Positions 16,797 to 24,930 are shown, numbered from the stretch's first letter. The stretch: DNA of 64,000 nt from Massilia sp. CFBP 13721 (GCF_014842025.1 NZ_JACYUY010000003.1:212051-276050), one strand, 5' to 3'. The notes: generated from the sequence alone by a model not told the origin. Numbers and translations are program-made.

Positions 16797-18035
16797 ATGA
16801 TGGCAACCTCCCTCACCACCCGCAGCCGCGGCGGCGCGCAAATCAAGGAAGCGGTCTACGCCTGGGAAGGCAAGGACAAGTCCGGCAAGACCGTGCGCGG
16901 CGAACTGCGCGCGGGCGGCGAGGCGATCGTGAATGTCACCCTGCGGCGCCAGGGCATCATGGTCACCAAGGTCAAGAAGCGCGTCTACCGCAGCGGCAAG
17001 AAGATCACGGACAAAGATTTGACCATGTTTACGCGCCAGCTGGCGACGATGATGAAGGCCGGCGTCCCGCTGCTGCAAGCCTTCGATATCGTCGGCAAGG
17101 GCCATGCGAACCCATCGATGTCCAAGCTCATCCTCGACATCCGCGGTGACATCGAGACCGGCACCAGCCTCAATAACGCCTTCCGCAAGTACCCGCGCTA
17201 TTTCGATCCGCTGTTCTGCAACCTGGTCGGCGCCGGCGAACAGGCCGGTATCCTGGAAGACCTGCTGCACCGCCTTGCCGTCTACAAGGAAAAGACGCTG
17301 GCATTGAAAAGCAAGATCAAGTCCGCCCTCACCTACCCGATCGCCATCCTGGCGGTCGCCTTTATCGTGGTCGCCGTGATCATGATCTGGGTGGTCCCCG
17401 CCTTCAAATCCGTGTTCGCCAGCTTCGGCGCCGATTTGCCGGCCCCGACGATGATCGTGATGGGCATGTCGGAATTTTTTGTGGAGTGGTGGTACCTGAT
17501 CTTCGGCTCGCTCTTCGGCTCGATCTATTTCTTCTTCCAGTCCTGGCGCCGCTCGCTGAAAATGCAGCAAGCCATGGACCGCCTGCTGCTGCGCCTGCCG
17601 ATCTTCGGCGACGTCATCCGCAAGGCGACCATCGCACGCTGGACCCGCACCCTGGCGACTATGTTCGCCGCCGGCGTGCCCCTGGTCGAAGCGCTCGACT
17701 CGGTCGGCGGGGCGTCGGGCAACGCCGTCTACCTCGACGCCACCCGCCGCATCCAGACCGAAGTCAGCACCGGCACCAGCCTGACGGTGGCGATGCAGAA
17801 CGTGAACGTGTTCCCCAGCCTGGTGACGCAAATGGTCGCCATCGGCGAAGAATCCGGCGCGCTCGACGGCATGCTGGGCAAGGTCGCGGACTTCTTCGAG
17901 GACGAGGTCGATGAAGCGGTGGCGGCGCTGTCGTCGCTGATGGAGCCGATGATCATGGTGATCCTGGGTACGCTCATTGGCGGGCTGGTGGTGGCGATGT
18001 ATTTGCCGATCTTTAAGCTGGGTTCGGTGGTGTAA
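16797..18035 (+). CDS. pilC: Type IV pilus inner-membrane platform protein PilC
   Basis: A 412-aa GspF/PilC family protein that anchors the pilus machine in the inner membrane and couples PilB to pilin assembly. Two homologous T2SSF domains are visible (about 75-200 and 275-400), each starting with the FTRQLATMMKAGVPLLQA or WTRTLATMFAAGVPLVEAL motif. Hydrophobic segments are near residues 180-205, 225-245 and 380-405. Two ATG codons are adjacent at the start (16797 and 16800). It is read 6 nt after pilB. Confidence 0.95.
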   Translation: MMATSLTTRSRGGAQIKEAVYAWEGKDKSGKTVRGELRAGGEAIVNVTLRRQGIMVTKVKKRVYRSGKKITDKDLTMFTRQLATMMKAGVPLLQAFDIVGKGHANPSMSKLILDIRGDIETGTSLNNAFRKYPRYFDPLFCNLVGAGEQAGILEDLLHRLAVYKEKTLALKSKIKSALTYPIAILAVAFIVVAVIMIWVVPAFKSVFASFGADLPAPTMIVMGMSEFFVEWWYLIFGSLFGSIYFFFQSWRRSLKMQQAMDRLLLRLPIFGDVIRKATIARWTRTLATMFAAGVPLVEALDSVGGASGNAVYLDATRRIQTEVSTGTSLTVAMQNVNVFPSLVTQMVAIGEESGALDGMLGKVADFFEDEVDEAVAALSSLMEPMIMVILGTLIGGLVVAMYLPIFKLGSVV

Positions 18036-18053
18036 GGGGCCGGCTGTAGGTGT

Positions 18054-18197
18054 TTAGTCGCGTCCCATCTGTCGACGCTGGCGCAAGTCGTCGGGATCAG
18101 GTTCAGCACGGAATTGTTGCCGCCGGTCTTTGCTGACGAAGAAGTATGGCTGGAGTGGGAGGTCGTCGCCATCCAGGCGCATCCACGGGATGGACAT
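18054..18197 (-). CDS. Possible small protein of 47 aa, unrecognised
   Basis: A short leftward frame in the 317-base gap between pilC and the aminopeptidase gene. It starts MSIPWMRLDGDDLPLQPY, continues with a basic segment and ends RQRRQMGRD. About 70 percent of its codons end in G or C, nearer to the local coding pattern than random frames, and the composition (no Cys, many charged residues) looks protein-like. A weak AGGA lies close to the ATG. The frame stays open upstream without a better start, so this could be the remnant of a longer gene broken when the pil locus was split. No family was recognised. Confidence 0.35.
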   Translation of the reverse strand: MSIPWMRLDGDDLPLQPYFFVSKDRRQQFRAEPDPDDLRQRRQMGRD

Positions 18198-18352
18198 TTC
18201 CTGGATCTGGCGGGCGGATGGAGGGCGTCGAGGGCAATTGCCGCGTTGGCGCCCTGGGACGGGTGCTGGCGTGGGAGTGAAGCTGGGTGCAATGGTTGCC
18301 CATGTGATATCTTTCGCCAGATCACATCAACAACCTCCCCTTTGCGCACGCC

Positions 18353-20065
18353 ATGAGAAGAATCGCCACCGCCAGCCTCCCCCTCCTGCTGGCGGCCTGC
18401 GCCACCCAGTCGCCCCTGACCGCGTACACCACCGGTACCGGCGCCGAGCGCAGCCTTGAACAGCAAGCGCTCGACTTCGAAAAAGCCGACATCACCCTGC
18501 GCATCGAACCGGCCAGCCGCAGCATCCGCGGCGACGTGCTGCTGACCTTCGGCACGCGCGCGCCGCTGCGGCAGATCGAGCTGGACCTGGACCGCAACCT
18601 GCCGATCGACGCCATCGAGGTCGACGGCCAGCGCCTGGGTGCGGGCGACTGGCGCAATCCGGAAGGCAAGCTGACCATCAACTTGCCGAGCCCCCTCGAG
18701 CCGGGCAAGCAGGCGTCCGTGCGGGTGCGCTACCACGGCAAGCCGCACGTGGCGAAAAAGGCGCCCTGGGATGGCGGCTTCGTCTGGTCGCAGACGCCCG
18801 ACGGCCAGCCCTGGGTGGCCAGCGCCGTGCAGGGCGAAGGCTGCGACCTGTTCTGGCCGTGCATCGATCATCCAACCGGCAAGGCCAAGGTGGTCGACGA
18901 GCACATCAGCGTGCCGGCGCCGCTGGTCGTCGCGGGCAATGGCGTCGCCATGGGAATGGACGAAGCCGACGGCTGGCGCACCTATCACTGGCGCACGAAG
19001 AATCCGAGCACCTACGGCATCTCGGTGAATGTCGGCCCCTACAAGGAACTGACCGGCGCGTATCGCAGCCGCTACGGCAACACGATCCCGCTGCGTCTCT
19101 GGTATCTGCCGCAGAGCGAAAAGGGGGCGAACGAACTGTTTGCCGAGTTCCCGCAGCTGCTCGACTTTTTCGAGACCGTGATCGGCCCCTACCCCTTCGG
19201 TGACGAAAAGATGGGCGTGGTCGAGACGCCGCACAAGGGCATGGAACACCAGACCGTCAACGCCTATGGCAACGGGTACGCCAAGACGCCCTATGGCTAC
19301 GACGACCTGCTGCAGCACGAATTCGCCCACGAATGGTTCGGCAACCAGCTCACCAATACAAACTGGGACGACATGTGGCTGCACGAGGGTTTTGGCACCT
19401 ACATGCAGCCGCTGTACGTGCAATACCTGCACGGCGAGCAGGAATATTTTGCGTCGCTGATGCAGCTGCGCTCGAGCATCCAGAACAAGGCGCCGATCGT
19501 CTCGGGCAAGCCGAAGCTGGGCGAAGAAGTGTACGACCCGAAGCGCGGCGGACCGGGCCAGGACATCTACAACAAGGGCGCGCTGCTGCTGCATACGCTG
19601 CGCGGCCTGATCGGCGACGAGGCCTTCTTCCGCTCGGTGCGCGAGATCGTCTACGGCACCGACACGCCGCGTCCGGGTAGCTTCGCGCCGCGCTACGGCA
19701 CCACGGCGGAATTCATCGCCATCGCCAAGCGCGCCAGCGGCCGCGACCTCGACTGGTTCTTCCAGGCCTACCTGTACCAGGCGGCGCTGCCGGAACTGCA
19801 GGCGACGAAAAACGGCAATACCCTGCAACTGGCCTGGAAAACGGAAAAGAACACGCCGTTCCCGATGCCAGTCGAGGTGCGTATCGGCAGCCGCATCGTC
19901 ACCGTCCCGATGACGGACGGGCGCGGCAGCGTCGAGCTGCCGGCGGGCGCCGCCGCGGGCGCGGACTATACGCTCGACCCGCGTTCGAAGATCCTGCGCC
20001 GCGAGCTGCGCATCGAGCGTTTCCAGCAGTACCGGGAAGAGCAACGGAAAAACAAGGCCGCCTGA
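18353..20065 (+). CDS. M1-family metallopeptidase, lipoprotein
   Basis: A 570-aa zinc aminopeptidase-type enzyme that removes N-terminal residues from peptides. The start has a lipoprotein signal with lipobox LAAC (Cys16), so it is probably membrane-anchored in the periplasm. The N-terminal beta-saddle domain covers about residues 35-230. The catalytic domain has GMEHQ at 296-300 (the GAMEN-like substrate loop), HEFAHEW at 322-328 with zinc ligands His322 and His326, and the third ligand Glu345 in WLHEGFGTY. It is shorter than PepN and ends without the large ARM domain. It is first in the accessory block between pilC and pilD; nothing links it to pili. Confidence 0.9.
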   Translation: MRRIATASLPLLLAACATQSPLTAYTTGTGAERSLEQQALDFEKADITLRIEPASRSIRGDVLLTFGTRAPLRQIELDLDRNLPIDAIEVDGQRLGAGDWRNPEGKLTINLPSPLEPGKQASVRVRYHGKPHVAKKAPWDGGFVWSQTPDGQPWVASAVQGEGCDLFWPCIDHPTGKAKVVDEHISVPAPLVVAGNGVAMGMDEADGWRTYHWRTKNPSTYGISVNVGPYKELTGAYRSRYGNTIPLRLWYLPQSEKGANELFAEFPQLLDFFETVIGPYPFGDEKMGVVETPHKGMEHQTVNAYGNGYAKTPYGYDDLLQHEFAHEWFGNQLTNTNWDDMWLHEGFGTYMQPLYVQYLHGEQEYFASLMQLRSSIQNKAPIVSGKPKLGEEVYDPKRGGPGQDIYNKGALLLHTLRGLIGDEAFFRSVREIVYGTDTPRPGSFAPRYGTTAEFIAIAKRASGRDLDWFFQAYLYQAALPELQATKNGNTLQLAWKTEKNTPFPMPVEVRIGSRIVTVPMTDGRGSVELPAGAAAGADYTLDPRSKILRRELRIERFQQYREEQRKNKAA

Positions 20066-20075
20066 CGGGCGCCGC

Positions 20076-20663
20076 TCAGCCGAGGGCCTGGGCCAGCGCA
20101 AGGCTGGCCAGCCGGGCACTGGCCAGCAGGCGCTCCTGGCTTTGCCCCATCCTGGCCTTGGCAGACAGGCCGTTCATCACCGTGCTGACATAGGCCGACA
20201 CGTCCGCCGCCTGTTCCGGGTGGCGCCTGGCGATGTAGTCGAATATCACCTGTTCGGCCGCCGCATGGGCGGCGCGCGCCGCCGTGCGCGCTTCTTCGTC
20301 GCTGCTGCCGCATCCTTCGAGGACGATGCAGCCGGTTGCCGCCGGATCGGCCGAGTAGCGGCGGGCGGCGTCCTCGAGCAATGCACGGAGGCCCTCGACG
20401 ACCGGACGGTCGGCGCGCAGCAGATCGGCCAGCGGAATGGCGCCATTGGCGCCGTAGCGTTCGATGACCCGGTTGTACAGGCCAAGCTTGCTGCCGAAGG
20501 CGGAATAAAAGCTGGGCGTGTTGATGCCGAGGGCGTCGGTCACGTCCGCCACGCTCACATCGTCGTAACCGCGCGCATGGAACAAATCCTGGGCGACCGC
20601 GGTCGCATGGTCGGGATCGAATTTGCGTGGCCGGCCACGGGGCCGAGCTATTTCTTTAGTCAT
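20076..20663 (-). CDS. TetR-family transcriptional regulator
   Basis: 195-aa repressor-type protein. The N-terminal helix-turn-helix is at about residues 25-60 (DVSVADVTDALGINTPSFYS then AFGSKLGLYNRVIERYG, the classic TetR recognition-helix region); the remainder is an all-helical ligand-binding and dimer domain with the TetR_C-like LLEDAARRYS and GCIVLEGC segments found in the branch that controls SDR or oxidoreductase genes. It is divergent from the SDR gene, the usual arrangement for a local repressor that also represses itself. Its own start codon lies in a perfect 12-bp palindrome. Confidence 0.9.
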   Translation of the reverse strand: MTKEIARPRGRPRKFDPDHATAVAQDLFHARGYDDVSVADVTDALGINTPSFYSAFGSKLGLYNRVIERYGANGAIPLADLLRADRPVVEGLRALLEDAARRYSADPAATGCIVLEGCGSSDEEARTAARAAHAAAEQVIFDYIARRHPEQAADVSAYVSTVMNGLSAKARMGQSQERLLASARLASLALAQALG

Positions 20664-20706
20664 GACTACAAAAATTCCTTGACAAGAAAACTGGGTGGAT
20701 TATTGT
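20657..20706 (+). promoter_or_regulatory. SDR promoter and candidate TetR operator
   Basis: TTGACA (20679-20684) and TATTGT (20701-20706), with a 16-bp spacer, form a good sigma-70 promoter reading into the SDR gene. The perfect palindrome TAGTCATGACTA (20657-20668) lies just upstream and includes the start codon of the tetR-type gene, so a bound regulator could block both directions. Confidence 0.6.
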
Positions 20707-20740
20707 AGCAACTCCTAAACTAATCGTATAGAGGCGCGCA

Positions 20741-21454
20741 ATGGGCACGTTTGACAATAAATCGGTCCTGGTCCTGGGCGGCAGCCGCGGCATCGGCGCG
20801 GCAATCGTACGGCGCTTCGTCGCCGACGGCGCCAGGGTCACTTTTACCTTTTCGGGGTCGCCGGCGGCGGCGCAGGCACTGGCCGCCGAGACCGGAAGCA
20901 CGGCGGTGATCGCCGACAGCGCGGACCGCGATGCGGTCATCGAGGTGGTGCGTAGCAGCGGCAAGCTCGACGTGCTGGTCGTGAACGCCGGGATCGCCCT
21001 CTTCGGCGACGCACTCGAACTCGATCCGGATGCGGTCGACCGCCTGTTGCGGATCAACGTGCATGCGCCCTATCACGCCGCGGTGGAAGCGGCGCGCCGG
21101 ATGGCGCCGGGTGGCCGCATCATCGTGATCGGTTCGGTCAATGGCGACCGCATGCCGGTACCGGGCATGGCGGCCTATGCACTGAGCAAGTCCGCGCTCC
21201 AGGGACTGGCGCGCGGCCTGGCGCGCGATTTCGGGCCGCGCGAGATCACGGTCAACGTGGTCCAGCCCGGCCCGATCGATACCGACGCCAACCCGGCCGA
21301 CGGCCCGATGCGGGACCTGATGCATGGTTTCATGGCGCTCAAGCGGCATGGCCGGCCGGAAGAGGTGGCGGGCATGGTGGCCTGGCTCGCAGGTCCCGAG
21401 GCGGGCTTCGTCACCGGCGCGATGCACACCATCGACGGTGCGTTCGGCGCCTGA
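20741..21454 (+). CDS. Short-chain dehydrogenase/reductase
   Basis: 237-aa classical SDR that oxidises or reduces a hydroxyl/carbonyl with NAD(P)(H). The cofactor motif is GGSRGIGAAIVRRF near residues 13-26, with NAGIALFG further on, catalytic Ser in VIGSVNGD, and YALSKSALQ giving the Tyr-x3-Lys pair. The end, GFVTGAMHTIDGAFGA, matches the family. AGAGG lies 8 nt before the ATG. It is controlled by the divergent TetR-type gene. The substrate is not deducible; SDRs of this set are often annotated as 3-oxoacyl-ACP reductase-like. Confidence 0.9.
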   Translation: MGTFDNKSVLVLGGSRGIGAAIVRRFVADGARVTFTFSGSPAAAQALAAETGSTAVIADSADRDAVIEVVRSSGKLDVLVVNAGIALFGDALELDPDAVDRLLRINVHAPYHAAVEAARRMAPGGRIIVIGSVNGDRMPVPGMAAYALSKSALQGLARGLARDFGPREITVNVVQPGPIDTDANPADGPMRDLMHGFMALKRHGRPEEVAGMVAWLAGPEAGFVTGAMHTIDGAFGA

Positions 21455-21472
21455 TTTGCCGACGTGCCGGCC

Positions 21473-22648
21473 TCAGCCGGCCAGGCGCGCCATCAGCACG
21501 CCGAGGCGGCGGATCGCCTCGTTCAGGTTGTCGGCGCTGGCGGCATACGACAGGCGCACGTACTGGTCGGCGCCGCAGTGGCCGAAGTCCTTGCCTGGCG
21601 TGAGCGCGACGTGCACCTCGTCCAGCGCGCGCTCGCAGAACTGCCAGGACGTGAGGCCGGTCGCGCTGACGTCGAAGTACACATAGAAGGCGCCATCCGG
21701 CGGCACCGGTACCGGTAAACCAATCCCCGCAAGGCCGGCCAGCACCAGTTCGCGGCGCCGGCCAAACTCGACGCGCCGCGCTTCGCAGACGGCCAGCGAC
21801 TCCGGCGTGAAGCAGGCCAGCGCCGCCTGCTGCGACAGGTTCGAGGCGCAAATATAGTAGTTCTGCGCCAGGCGCTCCATGGTCGGCACCAGTTCTTCCG
21901 GCACGACCGCCCAGCCCAGGCGCCAGCCGGTCATCCCGAAATACTTCGAAAAACTGTTGATGACGATGGCGCCGTCGTCAAAAGCCAGCACCGTTTGCGG
22001 CGGCCGGCCTTCGGCATCGCGGTCGCCCAGGTTCAGGTAAATCTCGTCGACCAGGCGCCAGGCGCCGTGCTCGCGCGCCCAGTCGCAGATGGCGCGCAGT
22101 TCGTCGGGCGGCACCGAGGTGCCGGTCGGATTCGAGGGCGTGGCGATCATCAGCCCTTTGGTAGCAGTCGTCCATTTGGCGCGCACGCTGTTCGCATCGA
22201 GCTGGAAGCGGCTGCTCGCATCGGTGCTGACCAGTTTCACCTGCGCGCCGAAGCTGCTGAGGAACTGGCGGTTGCATGGATACGATGGGTCGCCCACGAT
22301 CACTTCGTCACCGGTATCGACCAGCGCCGCGGTCACCAGCAGCAGCGCGGCGGAGGCGCCGGCAGTGACGATGATGCGGCTCGGCGCGATCGCGACGCCA
22401 TGCTCGTGCAGGTAAAAGGCGGCGATCGCCTCGCGCAGGGCCGCCGTGCCCAGCGCGCCGGTGTAGGGCAGCGGACCGTCGACGGCCTTGCGCGCCGCTT
22501 CCAGCACGGCCGGCGGCGGGCCGAAATCGGGTTCGCCCAGGCTGAGCTTGATGACCTGGTGCCCTTCGGATTCGAGGGCGGCGGCGCGTTTGCCGAATTC
22601 CATGGCGAAGAAGGGATCGATCGACTGGGCGCGTTGGGAGATTTTCAT
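21473..22648 (-). CDS. Pyridoxal-phosphate aminotransferase, class I/II
   Basis: 391-aa fold-type I aminotransferase. Recognisable segments: LSLGEPDFGPPP, the PLP phosphate region TAGASAALLL, ATPSNPTGTSVP, DEIYLNL with the Asp contacting the pyridine ring, and SFSKYFGMTGWRLGW with the Schiff-base Lys. The family includes aspartate aminotransferases and broad-specificity enzymes; the acceptor is not determined. The ATG at 22648 (MKISQRAQSIDPFF) was chosen because homologous sequence starts there; codons further upstream are Arg/Cys-rich and not conserved. Convergent with the SDR gene across an 18-base gap containing a GCCGGC hairpin without T-run. Confidence 0.9.
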   Translation of the reverse strand: MKISQRAQSIDPFFAMEFGKRAAALESEGHQVIKLSLGEPDFGPPPAVLEAARKAVDGPLPYTGALGTAALREAIAAFYLHEHGVAIAPSRIIVTAGASAALLLVTAALVDTGDEVIVGDPSYPCNRQFLSSFGAQVKLVSTDASSRFQLDANSVRAKWTTATKGLMIATPSNPTGTSVPPDELRAICDWAREHGAWRLVDEIYLNLGDRDAEGRPPQTVLAFDDGAIVINSFSKYFGMTGWRLGWAVVPEELVPTMERLAQNYYICASNLSQQAALACFTPESLAVCEARRVEFGRRRELVLAGLAGIGLPVPVPPDGAFYVYFDVSATGLTSWQFCERALDEVHVALTPGKDFGHCGADQYVRLSYAASADNLNEAIRRLGVLMARLAG

Positions 22649-22791
22649 GGTGGTTTCGATGTGAGACTGTGCGCTGCGAATTCTACAGGTGAGGCGCTTT
22701 GCCTGCTCGGTATCGGCTTCGGCACCTGCACGGGGCAAACTGCAGATATGGCTCTCCTTTCGCAATCACCCGCGTACCTTGCGCTCACACA

Positions 22792-22820
22792 TTGCGGACT
22801 AAAGTGACATCATATATACT
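22792..22820 (+). promoter_or_regulatory. Promoter of the RelE-type toxin-antitoxin operon
   Basis: TTGCGG (22792-22797) and TATACT (22815-22820), 17 bp apart, lie 28 bp before the toxin start in a stretch that is clearly more AT-rich than its surroundings. Confidence 0.55.
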
Positions 22821-22848
22821 CATTTTCGAACGCATAATTACTCACTCC

Positions 22849-23166
22849 ATGCAAGCCAATTTCAAGCCTCCGTTCGCCAAATTCGTCAAGAAGCAGCACA
22901 AGCCGCTTCAGTTGGCGATCGAGGACGCGGTAGAAGAAATCTGCGAGAGCCCAGCAGTTGGAGAGGCAAAAACCGGTGATTTGCAAGGCATACGCGTTTT
23001 TAAGTTCGTACATCAAAGGCAGGAGTACTTGGTTGCCTACCGGCCGCCGACCGATGAAGAAATGGCGTGCGAGAATGTAAAAGTTGATCTGCTATTCATC
23101 GATTTTTACCAAGCAGGAACACACGAAAATTTTTATGCGGATTTAAAAAAGTACTTGAAATCATGA
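22849..23166 (+). CDS. RelE/ParE-superfamily toxin
   Basis: A 105-aa basic protein of the RelE/ParE toxin fold, expected to be a ribosome-dependent mRNA nuclease of the HigB/RelE kind or a gyrase poison. Seen: N-terminal helices rich in Lys (FVKKQHKPLQLAIEDAVEEI), then the beta-sheet core GDLQGIRVFKF, EYLVAYRP and VDLLFIDFYQAGTHENFY, and a final basic helix. The ATG at 22849 was chosen since it gives the normal family length. The antitoxin gene follows after 10 nt, the inverted order seen in HigBA. Base composition is lower in GC than neighbours, a sign of horizontal acquisition. Confidence 0.82.
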   Translation: MQANFKPPFAKFVKKQHKPLQLAIEDAVEEICESPAVGEAKTGDLQGIRVFKFVHQRQEYLVAYRPPTDEEMACENVKVDLLFIDFYQAGTHENFYADLKKYLKS

Positions 23167-23176
23167 GAGGTCAACC

Positions 23177-23500
23177 ATGAACCATCCAACTGCCGATGCT
23201 GTCTTCCAGGACTTTCGAAAGCTCACGAAGAAAGAACGCGCGCGTTTTTACGAGTTACTCAGCGAGAACAGCTTGAGCGACGAGGACCTCTCGCACGAAC
23301 AAGTCTTTGGCCACCTGAGCGGTGCTGAATTCACCGCTGCCGAAGCTGCACAGTATCTGGACGTCTCGATGTCGACATTCCGCCGTTATGTCAGTGCCAG
23401 CAAGATTCGGGCGACATCGCAGATTGGCCGAAGCGACATGTTCGCGACGGCAGACCTGAAAGCGTTCAAGCGGTCATTACGAGAAGTTAAGGGCGTTTGA
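23177..23500 (+). CDS. Helix-turn-helix antitoxin partner of the RelE-type toxin
   Basis: 107 aa. The C-terminal half contains an excisionase/MerR-like helix-turn-helix (FTAAEAAQYLDVSMSTFRRY, then a wing with GRSDMFATADLKAFKRSL). The N-terminal half (VFQDFRKLTKKERARFYELL) is a charged helical part that would bind the toxin. A GAGGTCAACC spacer precedes the ATG. As the second gene of the pair it probably represses the shared promoter. The assignment as antitoxin rests on position and DNA-binding fold, not on a named antitoxin signature. Confidence 0.72.
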   Translation: MNHPTADAVFQDFRKLTKKERARFYELLSENSLSDEDLSHEQVFGHLSGAEFTAAEAAQYLDVSMSTFRRYVSASKIRATSQIGRSDMFATADLKAFKRSLREVKGV

Positions 23501-23530
23501 CCTTACTCGCTGCCGTTCGACAGCGGTTCT

Positions 23531-24220
23531 TCAGCTGCGGCCCGGCACGATATCCACCCCGATCTGCTCCGCCAGCGCCAGCAATTCCCCATACGCCGCC
23601 GCATCCTCCACCAGGCTGCGCGTCGGCGCGCCCGGCTGCAGCACACCATCGGCAATACGGTCGCCGAACAGCACCAGCGCCCGCGCGCTGTCGTCCTGGC
23701 GCGACATCCAGAGCAAGCCCTGTACCTGCGGCAGGGCGGCGTGGATCGCCACCGCCCATTGGCGGGTGACCGGGTACTGGTCTTTTTCGGTATCGATCAG
23801 CTGCTTGCGTTCGACGCCGAGTTTACGCAGCGCGCGGCTGCCGAGGTCGGCCAGCAGCAGGTCCTGGACGGACGTGAATTGCGAATGGCCCTGCCCTGCG
23901 AGCTTGTTCTTGTCGTAGGTCTTGAAGCCGGCCGTGAAGGGCACGTCGTGGAACACGCTTTCCATGGCGGCGCAGGCGAAGCTGGCGCCGCCGTAGAGCG
24001 TGGGGATGCGCGTGCCGTTGGCATCGGCGATGGGACTGAAGCGGGCATTGCCCTTCAGGCCGGGATTGAACTGGACCGCGCCATAGTCGAGGTGATGGAT
24101 GCGGTGGATGACGGTATCGCGCGGCCAGGTGATTGTGGTGACGTGCAGGATGGGCGGTGGCGCGATGGCCGCGCCGGGGATGGTGGATGCATCCGGCCTG
24201 GCGGCCGGCGTCTTAGCCAT
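23531..24220 (-). CDS. RES-domain toxin
   Basis: 229-aa protein with the RES domain, an ADP-ribosyltransferase-like fold whose members destroy NAD or modify PRPP synthetase. The named residues are visible: Arg in HRIHHLDYGAVQFNPG (about residue 41), NARFSPI with the paired Arg, TLYGG, Glu in ACAAMESVFHDV (about residue 88) and Ser near RQDDSARALVLFG. The N-terminal 30 residues are Pro/Ala-rich. It overlaps the end of the antitoxin gene by 8 nt, so the pair is co-translated. This order, antitoxin first, is normal for Xre-RES systems. Confidence 0.88.
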   Translation of the reverse strand: MAKTPAARPDASTIPGAAIAPPPILHVTTITWPRDTVIHRIHHLDYGAVQFNPGLKGNARFSPIADANGTRIPTLYGGASFACAAMESVFHDVPFTAGFKTYDKNKLAGQGHSQFTSVQDLLLADLGSRALRKLGVERKQLIDTEKDQYPVTRQWAVAIHAALPQVQGLLWMSRQDDSARALVLFGDRIADGVLQPGAPTRSLVEDAAAYGELLALAEQIGVDIVPGRS

Positions 24221-24887
24221 GCAGCACGCCTTCGCATTCGTCGGCGGCCGCGGCCAGCACGCGCTCGGGCTCGCGCGCCAGCAGGTCGCGCGGCGTCTTG
24301 CCGCCGAGGTAGCTGTTGGCGGACATGAACCAGTAGGACAAGCCCCAGCTGTCCTTGGTGTCGCCGAAGAGTTTAAGGATCTCGGCCAGCGCCTTGCGCG
24401 GCCGGTAGCCGGCCTGGGGGTCGAGGCCGTAGCTAGGGAAATAATCGATGCCGTTGTGGCGGATGGCGAAGATGGCGCCGTCGCGTTTCCACTTGTTGGG
24501 CTGGGCGCTCGGGTTGCTGGCGCTGAATCCCGCCGCCGTGGCGATTTGCGCCGCCGTCATCCAGTCGCCGCTGTCGATCACGGCGGTGCGCGCGCGCGCC
24601 AGCATGGCTGCTTCCTTGAGCTCGTTCGGCGTGGGCGGCGCCTTAGGCACCAGCGCGTCCACGATCGCTTCGAGCGATTGACGGTGATGGTTGCCGACGA
24701 TGGTTTTCACCAGGTCGGCGATATTGGCAAAGGTTTCCGCCATCGCCGCCGCCTCGCGCGGTGTGGCATGGGCAATCGCCACCGCCACGACCTGTTCGGC
24801 ATCCGATCCATCGAGGCCCCTGCTGACCTCTCCAGGTTTGCCCGCAAGCGTCGAAATACCGGGCACTCCGTATTCCAGTACGCGCAT
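24213..24887 (-). CDS. Xre/MbcA/ParS-type antitoxin, long form
   Basis: 224 aa. The C-terminal 60 residues match the toxin-binding domain of Xre/MbcA/ParS antitoxins: WFMSANSYLGGKTPRDLLAR then EPERVLAAAADE. The middle (about 110-150) has MTAAQIATAAGFSASN and KWKRDGAIFAIRHNGIDYFP, a helix-turn-helix-like part that differs from standard Xre. The first 100 residues are unlike the usual 130-150-aa antitoxins and may form an extra oligomerisation domain. AGGAGG lies 5 nt before the ATG. A perfect palindrome 30 bp upstream is a likely self-operator. Partner toxin gene overlaps by 8 nt. Confidence 0.78.
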   Translation of the reverse strand: MRVLEYGVPGISTLAGKPGEVSRGLDGSDAEQVVAVAIAHATPREAAAMAETFANIADLVKTIVGNHHRQSLEAIVDALVPKAPPTPNELKEAAMLARARTAVIDSGDWMTAAQIATAAGFSASNPSAQPNKWKRDGAIFAIRHNGIDYFPSYGLDPQAGYRPRKALAEILKLFGDTKDSWGLSYWFMSANSYLGGKTPRDLLAREPERVLAAAADECEGVLHG

Positions 24888-24916
24888 GTTGCCTCCTGCT
24901 GAGATTAGATTGAACG

Positions 24917-24930
24917 GTATGACTTCATAC
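24917..24930 (-). promoter_or_regulatory. Palindromic operator before the Xre-RES pair
   Basis: GTATGA (24917-24922) and TCATAC (24925-24930) form a perfect inverted repeat with a 2-bp centre, 30 bp upstream of the antitoxin start and overlapping a TAGTAT -10-like hexamer on the minus strand. Fits autorepression by the antitoxin. The remaining 184 bases to pilD hold no visible gene. Confidence 0.5.

Noticed and set aside
17729..20119. A 796-codon leftward frame across the pilC end and the M1 aminopeptidase
   Set aside because: Antisense to two genes with intact catalytic motifs; composition of a reverse-strand shadow.
21460..21485. GCCGGC hairpin between SDR and aminotransferase as terminator
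   Set aside because: No T-run on either strand; GC-rich stems of this size are expected by chance here.
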